DNA of 64,000 nucleotides. It comes from Thermoanaerobacter thermocopriae JCM 7501. GTDB lineage: Bacteria > Bacillota > Thermoanaerobacteria > Thermoanaerobacterales > Thermoanaerobacteraceae. How positions within the stretch are numbered: the first letter of the stretch is position 1; every line of letters begins with the position of its first letter. The stretch covers positions 1-64,000 of the forward strand of contig NZ_BAZY01000008.1 in NCBI RefSeq assembly GCF_001310975.1, in the 5' to 3' direction. Positions 1-8,461 of the stretch are shown in pieces. The position numbers and the translations under genes are program-made. A model generated the notes under the pieces. That model saw only the letters and a program-made list of their open reading frames with translations. It had not been told where the DNA came from and did no database searches.

Positions 1-5
1 TGATG

Positions 6-3000
6 GTTTTTTAGCCTACCTATAAGGAATTGAAACTTTCCGCTGCCATTCTTATTCCTCCTTATATCCAAGGTTTTTAGCCTACCTATAAGGAATTGAA
101 ACCAGCTATTCATAGAGGATGTGCCTGAGGAAATAGAGGTTTTTAGCCTACCTATAAGGAATTGAAACGTGTTAGCTGCTGGTCGTTGCGTATATTCCCT
201 TTCGTTTTTAGCCTACCTATAAGGAATTGAAACAATAATTCGCTATATTGTTCTTTGTATTCATCTAAGTTTTTAGCCTACCTATAAGGAATTGAAACTA
301 TTTTTTTAAATTTTCTAAAGTAGGATTAATCAAGTTTTTAGCCTACCTATAAGGAATTGAAACCTGGGATATGGATTGAAGAAGCCAGCGAGCTAGAACA
401 AGTTTTTAGCCTACCTATAAGGAATTGAAACTGGCTTAGACTTTGGTTACAACGACCCATCGGCATTGTTTTTAGCCTACCTATAAGGAATTGAAACAGG
501 GCTCTGATGGCGTAATCCGTGAAGGCTATAAAGCGTTTTTAGCCTACCTATAAGGAATTGAAACCCTTATCGCCCTTACGTAAAAAAGGAAGGTCTGGAG
601 TTTTTAGCCTACCTATAAGGAATTGAAACTTTGCACGAGGATCGGCAAATATCTGATGGAACACTTCGTTTTTAGCCTACCTATAAGGAATTGAAACTAT
701 CGGCAAGGGTGTCGCCTCTAAATACCTGCTTTGCAAGTTTTTAGCCTACCTATAAGGAATTGAAACTCACCGCCTTTTAGGCGATTCGCAGCACTTGCCC
801 AGGTTTTTAGCCTACCTATAAGGAATTGAAACATATGTGAGAGCATAGTAAATGAGACAATTTACTTTGTTTTTAGCCTACCTATAAGGAATTGAAACAT
901 AAAAATTTCTTTGATTTTCCACCCCTTAACATCAGGTTTTTAGCCTACCTATAAGGAATTGAAACCGTGCAGTGTATGCACTATATGGCTGTTACTGGAG
1001 CGTTTTTAGCCTACCTATAAGGAATTGAAACGTATTTGAAGCGAGAGGATAAAAGAAGGAATTTTACTCGTTTTTAGCCTACCTATAAGGAATTGAAACT
1101 AAGCTTCACCCATTGCTCTGTTTGCTTCAGTTATTTGGTTTTTAGCCTACCTATAAGGAATTGAAACAATATAACCACACCGTTCTTCTCTATAAACCAT
1201 CCTTCGTTTTTAGCCTACCTATAAGGAATTGAAACTAATTGAGTCAGAAGCGAGGGAAAAAGAAAATTAAGAGGTTTTTAGCCTACCTATAAGGAATTGA
1301 AACAAGTGAACGATAGGGATAAATCCCCATGGATTCCTTTCGTTTTTAGCCTACCTATAAGGAATTGAAACAGCAAATTTTCTGCTTTCCATGACAACTC
1401 ACACAAGTTTTTAGCCTACCTATAAGGAATTGAAACCGGTCTAAAGCAATTGGAACGCAAGTTGGCAAGTATAGTTTTTAGCCTACCTATAAGGAATTGA
1501 AACGCGTAATTCCGTGGCGTCCATTGCGGTTGTCCTAATGGTTTTTAGCCTACCTATAAGGAATTGAAACCGCACTCTTAAAACAAGGTGCATTAAAAGG
1601 CTTGTCGTTTTTAGCCTACCTATAAGGAATTGAAACTTTTCACCTTCTGTAAATGGAATTTGCACAACTGAAGTTTTTAGCCTACCTATAAGGAATTGAA
1701 ACATGACCATGCAATGGCGGCTCTGCGATATGGAACAGTTTTTAGCCTACCTATAAGGAATTGAAACAAGCTGTAAAGGCAACATTACAGTTGTCGGCAG
1801 CTGGTTTTTAGCCTACCTATAAGGAATTGAAACTTGGTTGCCTTAAAAATGCTTGTGCAAGCACATCTTTGTTTTTAGCCTACCTATAAGGAATTGAAAC
1901 AGAACTTAGAAAAATTCTAAAGGAGGTATCTTAAAGTTTTTAGCCTACCTATAAGGAATTGAAACTAGATTCTTACACGCTGTTTTAGAAACTGCTTACA
2001 AGTTTTTAGCCTACCTATAAGGAATTGAAACAAAATGTATGAAAATGATGAGCTTGAAAGGATGACAGTTTTTAGCCTACCTATAAGGAATTGAAACTAA
2101 TATTCTGTGTAATGAAAAATACCGCGGTGTTTGTTTTTAGCCTACCTATAAGGAATTGAAACTACATCATTCATCACCTAAATGTGCGGTATTAAGCCTT
2201 GTTTTTAGCCTACCTATAAGGAATTGAAACCATTGATTGCAGAAGCAAAGAAATTTCAAAAAGAAGTTTTTAGCCTACCTATAAGGAATTGAAACTCGCC
2301 ACAGACGGTAAAACTTATGGGTGGGTAATGCGGTTTTTAGCCTACCTATAAGGAATTGAAACAGCTTATAATAGCCGTCATAGTCTAAAACGAGAAGTGC
2401 GTTTTTAGCCTACCTATAAGGAATTGAAACCCTTACATTGCGGCGCTGAGGCTGCTACGGATTCGTTTTTAGCCTACCTATAAGGAATTGAAACTCCTAT
2501 GTTCTTTTGTACAGTAGTTTTATTCGTCGTTTTTAGCCTACCTATAAGGAATTGAAACATATTAAAAAACGCAATGCATTAGCAAGAACGATGCGGTTTT
2601 TAGCCTACCTATAAGGAATTGAAACACAGAGAAAAGGCACAAAAGTTAGAGCAGATAACAAGTTTTTAGCCTACCTATAAGGAATTGAAACCATAAATAT
2701 TTATACAGGAGATTGCGGAAGAGTGTAGTTTTTAGCCTACCTATAAGGAATTGAAACGACAGATTAAATGAGGAACTTGATAAATATCCTTTATTGTTTT
2801 TAGCCTACCTATAAGGAATTGAAACATGGACCTTCAAATAAAAGTTTCAGAGCTAAACCTTGTTTTTAGCCTACCTATAAGGAATTGAAACAAGAAGGAC
2901 TAAACTTCAAATTAAATGAAATAGTAGCGTTTTTAGCCTACCTATAAGGAATTGAAACTCTCCTTTTTAATTCTGTTATATTGCATAAAACATAACGTTT

Positions 3001-3744
3001 TTAGCCTACCTATAAGGAATTGAAACCTATAGTTATAAGCCTTCCTGCTTTTGTCGTTTGTGTTTTTAGCCTACCTATAAGGAATTGAAACAAAGTATAT
3101 TTGCATTTTAGCATATCCACAATTATAAGTTTTTAGCCTACCTATAAGGAATTGAAACCCTCCTTCCCCATAAGCCATTTTTCTAATGCTTGCACGTTTT
3201 TAGCCTACCTATAAGGAATTGAAACTCCGTACCCGGAATAACTCCGTAGTCTTTCTTTTCTTTGTTTTTAGCCTACCTATAAGGAATTGAAACCGTTGAC
3301 ATAAAACAAGAGGTACTTGATAATGGCAAGTTTTTAGCCTACCTATAAGGAATTGAAACACTGCTAATTTGCCATTAACAGAGCTATCTACTATAGTTTT
3401 TAGCCTACCTATAAGGAATTGAAACTATATTTCTTTACCACAATATTTACATTTGCCTAGGGTTTTTAGCCTACCTATAAGGAATTGAAACTGCCATGTC
3501 CCACGAGTTATCTTACCTTCGCTATCTTGTTTTTAGCCTACCTATAAGGAATTGAAACCGGCATTTACCTTGGTCCCTCCCCAACTGCTGTTACGTTTTT
3601 AGCCTACCTATAAGGAATTGAAACTGTAAAAACAGGTATTATCGAGGATGGAAAGGAGGAAGTTTTTAGCCTACCTATAAGGAATTGAAACATTGTAGTA
3701 ATTTTTTCAATTTCTACTACCACATTAGTTTTTAGCCTACCTAT
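6..3744 (+). CRISPR. CRISPR array, 57 repeat starts, 56 spacers
   Basis: A 30-bp repeat begins GTTTTTAGCCTACC and ends AAGGAATTGAAAC. It recurs every 64-69 bp, with spacers of 34-39 nt. The first repeat (6-36) has one extra T. Repeats 2 to 56 (73-102 through 3662-3691) are identical as read. Repeat 57 (3728-3744) stops after CCTAT, where an IS110 element begins. The repeat 3' end ATTGAAAC is the usual 8-nt 5' handle of type I-B crRNAs, so transcription should run left to right, with the leader outside the window. Degenerate repeats at the right end fit the old, leader-distal end. Open frames across this stretch are artefacts of the repeat. Confidence 0.99.
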
Positions 3745-3858
3745 CCTGAAAATAATGATCCTCAAAAAGGCAATAAAAAACTAAGCCCATACCGATGTAA
3801 AAATATGGGATAAATATGAAACTAAATGGATATAGCTATATAAATAAAATATAAAAAG

Positions 3859-5077
3859 TTAAGACGCTGCAGATTCGACCGTGACCTTAAGACCTAAAGA
3901 TTCTAGCTTTTTTACAGATTGACGAATAATCATATTACGCTTTTTCTCTTCATAATAAGTAGGACCTAATTCAATATAAGGTTGCTTTCGCTTGAGAATA
4001 TGATAAACTATAATTAAAATGCTATGTGCCACTGCAACTGCTGCTCGGTTTGCTCCTCTTCGAGCAGCGATGCGGTGGTACTGACTTGAGAGATAAGTAT
4101 CTTTTGCTCTTGAGGCAGCCCTGGCAGCTTCAATAAGAGAGCTTCGCAATTTTTGGTTACCTTTTCGAGTTTTGGCAGACTTTTGTTTACCAGCACTTTC
4201 ATTATGACCTGGACACAGCCCTGCCCAAGAACACAAATGGGCAGCAGAGGGGAACTGTTCTATATTCGTGCCGATTTCGGCTATTATTTGTTCTGCAGTT
4301 CTTCTACCGACTCCAGGGATTGTATCCAGCAGTGTCAGGTCTTTTTCAAAAGGGAGCATTCGATTTTTAATTTCTTCGTCTAATTTTGCTATTTCTTCAT
4401 CAAGGTAATCAATATGTCTAAGCTGTATTTCCAGAAGCATCCTTTGGTGATGATTGATCAAGCCTTTTAAAGCGCGTTTTAGTTCATCCATTTTATTTTA
4501 GCTTACCTTGAGAAAGCTCAGCCAGGGTTTCGGGATTTTCTTCACCATTTATAATAGCCGCAAGTATAGAACGACTGGATGCCCCGTTGATATCAGAGAC
4601 TACCGAAGACAGTTTGATATTAGCTCCTTCTAAAACCTTTTGTATGCGATTAAGTTCTCTTGATTTTTCTTCAATGAGGCTTTTTCTATAGCGGACAAGT
4701 TCGCGAAGCTCTCTTTGTTCACGATCTGGGACAAAGCTGCCTTGCAAAAGGCCATGTTGCAAAAGACTTGCTATCCACTCAGCATCTTTTACATCAGTTT
4801 TTCTGCCGGGAACATTTTTAATATGCTTAGCATTGACGAGTAGAATTTTAATATTCTCAAGCTCCAGGAGGTTGTAGATAGGTTGCCAGTAAGAACCGGT
4901 ACTTTCCATAGCAACAACATTACAACCTTTGCTTTTAATAAATTCTTTTAATCCAATAAGGTCATCGGTCATGGTTGAAAAGGTGCGGATTTCTTTACCT
5001 TCCGGTGTTATTATACAAGCTACGACGCTCTTTTTATGGACATCTAATCCGCAAACGTGAGAATAAACTAAATCCAT
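3859..5077 (-). CDS. IS110-family DEDD transposase (one frameshift)
   Basis: About 405 residues once a single-base shift near 4496, in an A-rich run, is allowed for. The N-terminal DEDD (RuvC-like) domain is clear: CGLDVHKKS, then [10 protein letters not shown], then [14 protein letters not shown], giving the acidic residues. The C-terminal Transposase_20 domain shows [25 protein letters not shown] and the serine-containing segment [19 protein letters not shown]. The start at 5077 reads [10 protein letters not shown]; a longer in-frame extension upstream overlaps the non-coding RNA region and lacks family similarity. The break may be real or a sequencing error; the second copy nearby is certainly dead. 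Confidence 0.93.
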
Positions 5078-5135
5078 GAAAGAACCAACTCCTTTTTTAG
5101 TATTTGTACGATAGCGACTGTAAAATTGAAGAGCT

Positions 5136-5288
5136 GGTGCAACAACCATAAGGGTTATTCTATTCTGCGTGCTTCCCGTAAAGAGCAACAATCTGTGGTG
5201 CACCTGGTCGTTGGAGTCTGTCTATGAGTCGGGCTCAAAGCACCAAAGTAGGAACGACCTTTCTTCACCAGCCGCTGTACTGATTATA
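5136..5288 (-). ncRNA. candidate IS110 bridge RNA
   Basis: On the minus strand an extended -10 (TGATATAAT, 5283-5291) precedes two adjacent stem-loops. The first is closed by GGTCGTT/AACGACC (5253-5259 with 5206-5212). The second is closed by GGTGCA/TGCACC (5199-5204 with 5136-5141). Loop 1 has CCTACTT on its 5' side (target CCTACCT, 6/7) and ACTCATAG on its 3' side (6/8 complementary to target CTATAAGG). Loop 2 has CAGAATAG on its 3' side, 7/8 complementary to CTATCCTG at the other element end. The two-loop layout is that of the published IS621 bridge RNA. The guide assignment is my inference, and the 5' guide of loop 2 is not clear. Confidence 0.6.
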
Positions 5289-5321
5289 TCATCAAAAAAG
5301 GACATTTTCATCCTCTGCTGG

Positions 5322-5337
5322 TGCCGCATTTGCGGCA
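5322..5337. repeat. terminal hairpin of the IS110 element
   Basis: TGCCGCA and TGCGGCA form a perfect 7-bp stem with a 2-nt loop, a few bases inside the element end. The deleted copy has TGCCGTA/TACGGCA at 6081-6096: the stem is kept by paired changes on both arms. Confidence 0.8.
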
Positions 5338-5344
5338 TGGGAGT

Positions 5345-5361
5345 CTATAAGGAATTGAAAC
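5345..5361 (+). repeat. right half of the IS-split CRISPR repeat 57
   Basis: CTATAAGGAATTGAAAC is the exact right-hand part of the CRISPR repeat. Together with 3728-3744 it rebuilds a full repeat with CTAT counted once. Confidence 0.95.
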
Positions 5362-5378
5362 TAGAAAGGCTGATGTGA

Positions 5379-5597
5379 ATGGTTACCCCTGAAGAAAAGA
5401 AAATATTACTCGCATGCAAAACACTTAGTGAGTTTAGGTTACGATTGAAAGAGCTTTACGGTAACGATGGTATTAACTTAAATAATTTCGACAAAGACAT
5501 AATAAATCATATAAACAAATTGGCGAGTAATGAATACAAAGATTTTGATGGCGAATATCCACCGCCATACGTCAAAATAAGAAAAAAGCGTTTTTAG
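5379..5597 (+). CDS. hypothetical 72-residue protein between two IS110 copies
   Basis: I do not recognise this protein. It is charged (K, E, N and D rich), with a predicted helical N-terminus (TPEEKKILLACKTLSEF) and a C-terminal YPPPYVKIRKKR segment. An SD-like AAAGG lies 10-14 nt upstream of the ATG, and an in-frame stop sits directly before it. The stop codon TAG falls inside the next CRISPR half repeat (5590-5606), so the natural 3' end of the gene may have been cut off there. It fills a 228-nt block (5362-5589) that takes the place of a normal spacer of about 36 nt. It could be a real small gene, a fragment, or chance. Confidence 0.4.
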   Translation: MVTPEEKKILLACKTLSEFRLRLKELYGNDGINLNNFDKDIINHINKLASNEYKDFDGEYPPPYVKIRKKRF

Positions 5598-5606
5598 TCT
5601 ACCTAT
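5590..5606 (+). repeat. left half of a second IS-split CRISPR repeat
   Basis: GTTTTTAGTCTACCTAT differs from the repeat by one C-to-T change and ends at the same base as repeat 57, directly before the second IS110 copy. Confidence 0.9.
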
Positions 5607-6102
5607 CCTGAAAATAATGATTCCTCAAAAAGACAATAAAAAACTAAGCCCATACCGATGTAAAAATATGGGATAAATATGAAACTAAATGGATATAGCT
5701 ACATAAATAAAATATAAAAAGTTAAGACGCTGCAGATTCGACCGTGACCTTAAGACCTAAAGACTCTAGCTTTTTACAGATTGACGAATAATCATATTAC
5801 GCTTTTTCTCTTCATAATAAGTAGGACCTAATTCAATATAAGGTTGCTTTCGCTTGAGAATATGATAAACTATAATTAAAATGCTATGTGCCACTGCAAC
5901 TGCTGCACGGTTTGCTCCTCTTCGAGCAGCGATGGGTGGTACTGACTTGAGAGATAAGTATCTTTTGTTCTTGAGGCAGCTCAGAACACAAATGGGCAGC
6001 AGAGGGGAACTGTTCCATATTCGTGCCGATTTCGGCTATGTGAGAATAAACTAAATCCATGAAGGAACCAACTCTGATGGTGCCGTAGTTACGGCATAAG
6101 GT
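5607..6102 (-). mobile_element. internally deleted IS110 copy (MITE-like remnant)
   Basis: The first ~390 nt match the left part of the full element at 3745, with the same CCTGAAAATAATG end and the transposase C-terminus in the same orientation. Internal deletions then remove most of the transposase: the text jumps from about 5980 to the CTCAGAACACAAATGGG segment, then to the start-codon region near 6048, and then to the terminal hairpin. The bridge-RNA region is missing. Both ends remain, so it could be a non-autonomous derivative. Frameshifts make it non-coding. Confidence 0.9.
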
Positions 6103-6183
6103 CTATAAGGAATTGAGATTCTATCTGTGTTATTGATTAGTCTATACCTATTGGTCTTTAGCTTACTTAATAAGGATTGAAAC
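6103..6183 (+). repeat. degenerate distal CRISPR repeats
   Basis: CTATAAGGAATTGAGAT (6103-6119) is the right half of the second split repeat, with two changes. After a 34-nt spacer-like stretch, 6154-6183 (GTCTTTAGCTTACTT then AATAAGGATTGAAAC) is a 30-nt diverged repeat. Repeat decay of this kind marks the leader-distal end. Confidence 0.85.
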
Positions 6184-6456
6184 TAAAAATAAAAGGTAAA
6201 AATGTTTTGAATATATTTTTAAGTCAACAATTGAATTTTTTGACTATTCATATTACTAAACAAAGTGGCTGAATAATTAAAAAGGAGTGGCTTATTTATG
6301 TTGAAGCGTATATTACTTATAAGTCCAATCCAAAGCTTTCTTACAAACAAGCCTTAAGCTTTAGCTGCTTTCTATTAAAAATCTTTTACAAGGCCTAGTG
6401 AAGTTTTGCGATGAATAGTTTAAAAAATTTTGGATGTTTTTGATAAAGGTGATACC
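6184..6456. other. intergenic region between array and cas4, with a 19-codon frame
   Basis: AT-rich. The only coding hint is a 19-codon frame at 6298-6357 (starts MLKRILLISP) with a good SD (AAAGGAG) at 6281-6287. It might be the broken start of a lost gene. I see no leader-like conserved repeat junction and no second array here. Confidence 0.5.
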
Positions 6457-6954
6457 ATGGAATTTGAAGTTACAGGGGCATTAATGCAAAGTTATACCAT
6501 TTGTAAAAGGCAGGTTTGGCTTATGGCACATCAAATAGTGCCTGACCAAGAACATCCTTATATTGAAATAGGTAGGCTCATTGATGAAAATTCTTATCAA
6601 AGAGATAGAAAAAAGATTCACTTTGAAAATGTGGTATTAGACCTTGTGAGAATAGAAAAAGATAATATTTTAATTGGTGAGGTAAAGAAAAGTTCAAAAG
6701 CAGCTGAAAGTGCGAAAATGCAACTTTTATTTTATCTTTATAAGTTAAAACAAAGCGGAATATCAGCAAAGGGGCAACTTTTCTTTCCAGAAGAGCGAAA
6801 AAGAGAAATAGTTGAACTAACGCCAGAACTTGAGGATAAAATAATTGAGGCAATAAATGAGATAAAAGAAATTGCTTTACATGAATTACCTCCTGCTTTT
6901 TTAAAAATACCTTATTGTAAAAATTGTGGGTATAAGGAGTTTTGTATGTCATGA
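6457..6954 (+). CDS. cas4: CRISPR-associated exonuclease Cas4
   Basis: 165 residues. Cas4 is a RecB-like nuclease with an iron-sulfur cluster that trims prespacers before Cas1-Cas2 integrates them. The four cluster cysteines are visible: C16 (TICKRQVW) and C154, C157 and C163 (CKNCGYKEFC). The nuclease core shows EIGRLIDE, VVLDLVR, IGEVKKSSK and the QLLFYL helix. I chose the ATG at 6457 because AAAGGTGAT lies just upstream; an in-frame start at 6430 (TTG) has no SD. It overlaps cas1 by ATGA, so the two are translationally coupled. Confidence 0.95.
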   Translation: MEFEVTGALMQSYTICKRQVWLMAHQIVPDQEHPYIEIGRLIDENSYQRDRKKIHFENVVLDLVRIEKDNILIGEVKKSSKAAESAKMQLLFYLYKLKQSGISAKGQLFFPEERKREIVELTPELEDKIIEAINEIKEIALHELPPAFLKIPYCKNCGYKEFCMS

Positions 6955-7942
6955 AAAAGACGATTTACATTTTTTCAGATGGGGAATTGAAGAGAAAGGA
7001 CAACACTTTGTTTTTTGAAGGAGAAAATGGAAGAAAATTTATACCTGTTGAAAATACTTGTGAAATAATGATTTTTGGAGAGGTAACCCTTAACAAAAGA
7101 TTTCTTGAGTTTTTAACCCAATCTGAGATTATACTTCATTTCTTTAATCATTATGGATATTATGTAGGTTCTTATTATCCAAGAGAACATTTAAACTCAG
7201 GTTATATGATATTAAAACAAGCTGAACACTATAATGATGAAAGTAAAAGGCTTTATCTTGCACAAAAATTTGTAGAAGGGGCTTATAAGAATATAAGGCA
7301 GGTTTTAAAATATTATTCAAATAGAGGTAAAAATTTGGAAGATGCTATTTATTCCATAGAAAAATTAGGTGAGAGTGTCGATTCAACTTCTACAATAAAC
7401 GAATTAATGGCAATAGAAGGAAACATTAGGGAATATTACTATAGGACTTTTGATGAGATAATTCAAAATCCCGATTTTAAATTTGATTTTAGAAGCAAAA
7501 GACCGCCTCAGAATTTTTTAAATACTTTAATAAGTTTTGGAAATTCTTTAATGTATACGGTAGCTTTAGGCGAGATATACAAAACCCATTTAGACCCCAG
7601 AATAGGTTTTTTGCATGCTACTAATTTCAGGCGTTTTTCTTTAAATCTAGATGTTTCAGAGATTTTTAAACCTATTATTGTAGACAGGACGATATTTACT
7701 TTGCTTAGCAAAAAATGGTGACTAAAGAAGACTTTGAAGAAGATGCAGAAGGATTGTTGCTTAAAGAAAAAGGGAAAAAAGTATTTGTGCAGGAATTTGA
7801 AGATAAGCTTGCTACAACCATTAAACACAGAACTCTTTCTCACAATGTTTCTTATAGGAGACTTATAAGGTTAGAGTTGTATAAGTTGGAAAAACACTTG
7901 ATTGAGGAGGAGCAGTACAAGCCTTTTATTGCACAATGGTAA
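6951..7942 (+). CDS. cas1: CRISPR-associated integrase Cas1 (one frameshift)
   Basis: About 330 residues, the usual length for type I-B Cas1. It is the metal-dependent integrase of the spacer-acquisition complex. The catalytic elements are visible: glutamate in ELMAIEGNIREYYY, histidine in DPRIGFLHAT, and an acidic residue in LNLDVSEIFKP. One A appears lost in a six-A run near 7715, which splits the frame after LLSKK; the reading continues as MVTKEDFEEDAEG. The ATG at 6951 overlaps the cas4 stop and follows AAGGAG at 6933-6938. Because the break is in a homopolymer, I treat the gene as intact. Confidence 0.93.
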
Positions 7943-7958
7943 ATTTAGGTGATAGGAT

Positions 7959-8222
7959 ATGTTTTTAATTTTAGTATACGATGTGAACGAGAAAAGGGTC
8001 AATAAGGTTTTAAAGACTTGCAGGAAATATTTACATTGGGTTCAAAATTCGGTTCTTGAAGGAGAAATTTCTGAAGCAAATTATAAAAAACTCAAATTAG
8101 AATTAGGAAGAATAATAGACAAAGAAGAGGATTCAGTTATTTTTTATATTTTGCGGACTACCAAATATTCTGAAAGAGAAATCCTTGGGCTTAGAAAAGG
8201 GGGAGAAGATATAATTATATAA
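7959..8222 (+). CDS. cas2: CRISPR-associated protein Cas2
   Basis: 87 residues, typical for Cas2, the structural partner that forms the Cas1-Cas2 integration complex. The ferredoxin-like start FLILVYDVNEKRVNKVLK holds the conserved aspartate (YD). RKYLHWVQNSVLEGEIS and the second strand SVIFYILRT follow the family. It lies 16 nt after cas1 with AGGTGATAGG as SD. No cas3, cas5, cas7 or cas8 gene follows, so interference functions must come from elsewhere in the genome. Confidence 0.96.
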   Translation: MFLILVYDVNEKRVNKVLKTCRKYLHWVQNSVLEGEISEANYKKLKLELGRIIDKEEDSVIFYILRTTKYSEREILGLRKGGEDIII

Positions 8223-8278
8223 GAAATCCAAAAATTCGACAAAGAAGGAATCATCTATTTGCCGACTGATAGTACCAT

Positions 8279-8308
8279 GAGAGAGGAGTTATTTTCCTCT
8301 TATATTTT
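8279..8308 (+). terminator. probable terminator of the cas operon
   Basis: AGAGGA and TCCTCT pair around a short loop and are followed by TATATTTTT. Weak but well placed. Confidence 0.5.
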
Positions 8309-8309
8309 T

Positions 8310-8355
8310 AAGTTATCAACTTATCCACAAATAAATGTGAATATGTTGATAACTT
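8310..8355. promoter_or_regulatory. palindrome containing DnaA boxes
   Basis: AAGTTATCAAC (8310-8320) and GTTGATAACTT (8345-8355) are perfect 11-bp inverted arms. Inside them lie a consensus DnaA box TTATCCACA (8321-8329) and, mirrored, TGTGAATAT (8336-8344). A further near-consensus box, TTATTCACA on the minus strand, is at 8425-8433. DnaA binding here is an inference from motif matches. Confidence 0.6.
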
Positions 8356-8461
8356 GGTGTTGAAAGTCTCTTAGCTAGAGCATGGGAAATTTTTAAATTA
8401 TGAAAAATTTGCACACAGCTCAAATGTGAATAACTGCTTTTCGCTTTAAAAAGAAAATTTC

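Larger units (their letters stand above)
3745..5344 (-). mobile_element. IS110-family insertion sequence, full length
   Basis: The element interrupts CRISPR repeat 57. The left half of the repeat ends CCTAT at 3744 and the right half resumes as CTATAAGG at 5345, so CTAT is present at both junctions and the exact edge is ambiguous by 4 bp. There are no obvious terminal inverted repeats, as is usual for IS110. It carries one transposase gene on the minus strand (3859-5077). A long non-coding stretch lies upstream of that gene (5078-5344), where IS110-group elements encode their bridge RNA. The other end (3745-3858) is about 110 nt of non-coding DNA. Confidence 0.95.

Noticed and set aside
1483-1710. 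Open frame on the minus strand encoding repeated FQFLIGRLKT segments
   Set aside because: It is only the CRISPR repeat read in frame across spacers; not a gene.
5078-5203. N-terminal extension of the IS110 transposase
   Set aside because: The extra 42 residues lack family similarity and overlap the candidate bridge RNA; the family start is at 5077.
6154-6456. CRISPR leader between array end and cas4
   Set aside because: The repeats nearest to it are degenerate, and the repeat 3' end points right, so this is the distal side.
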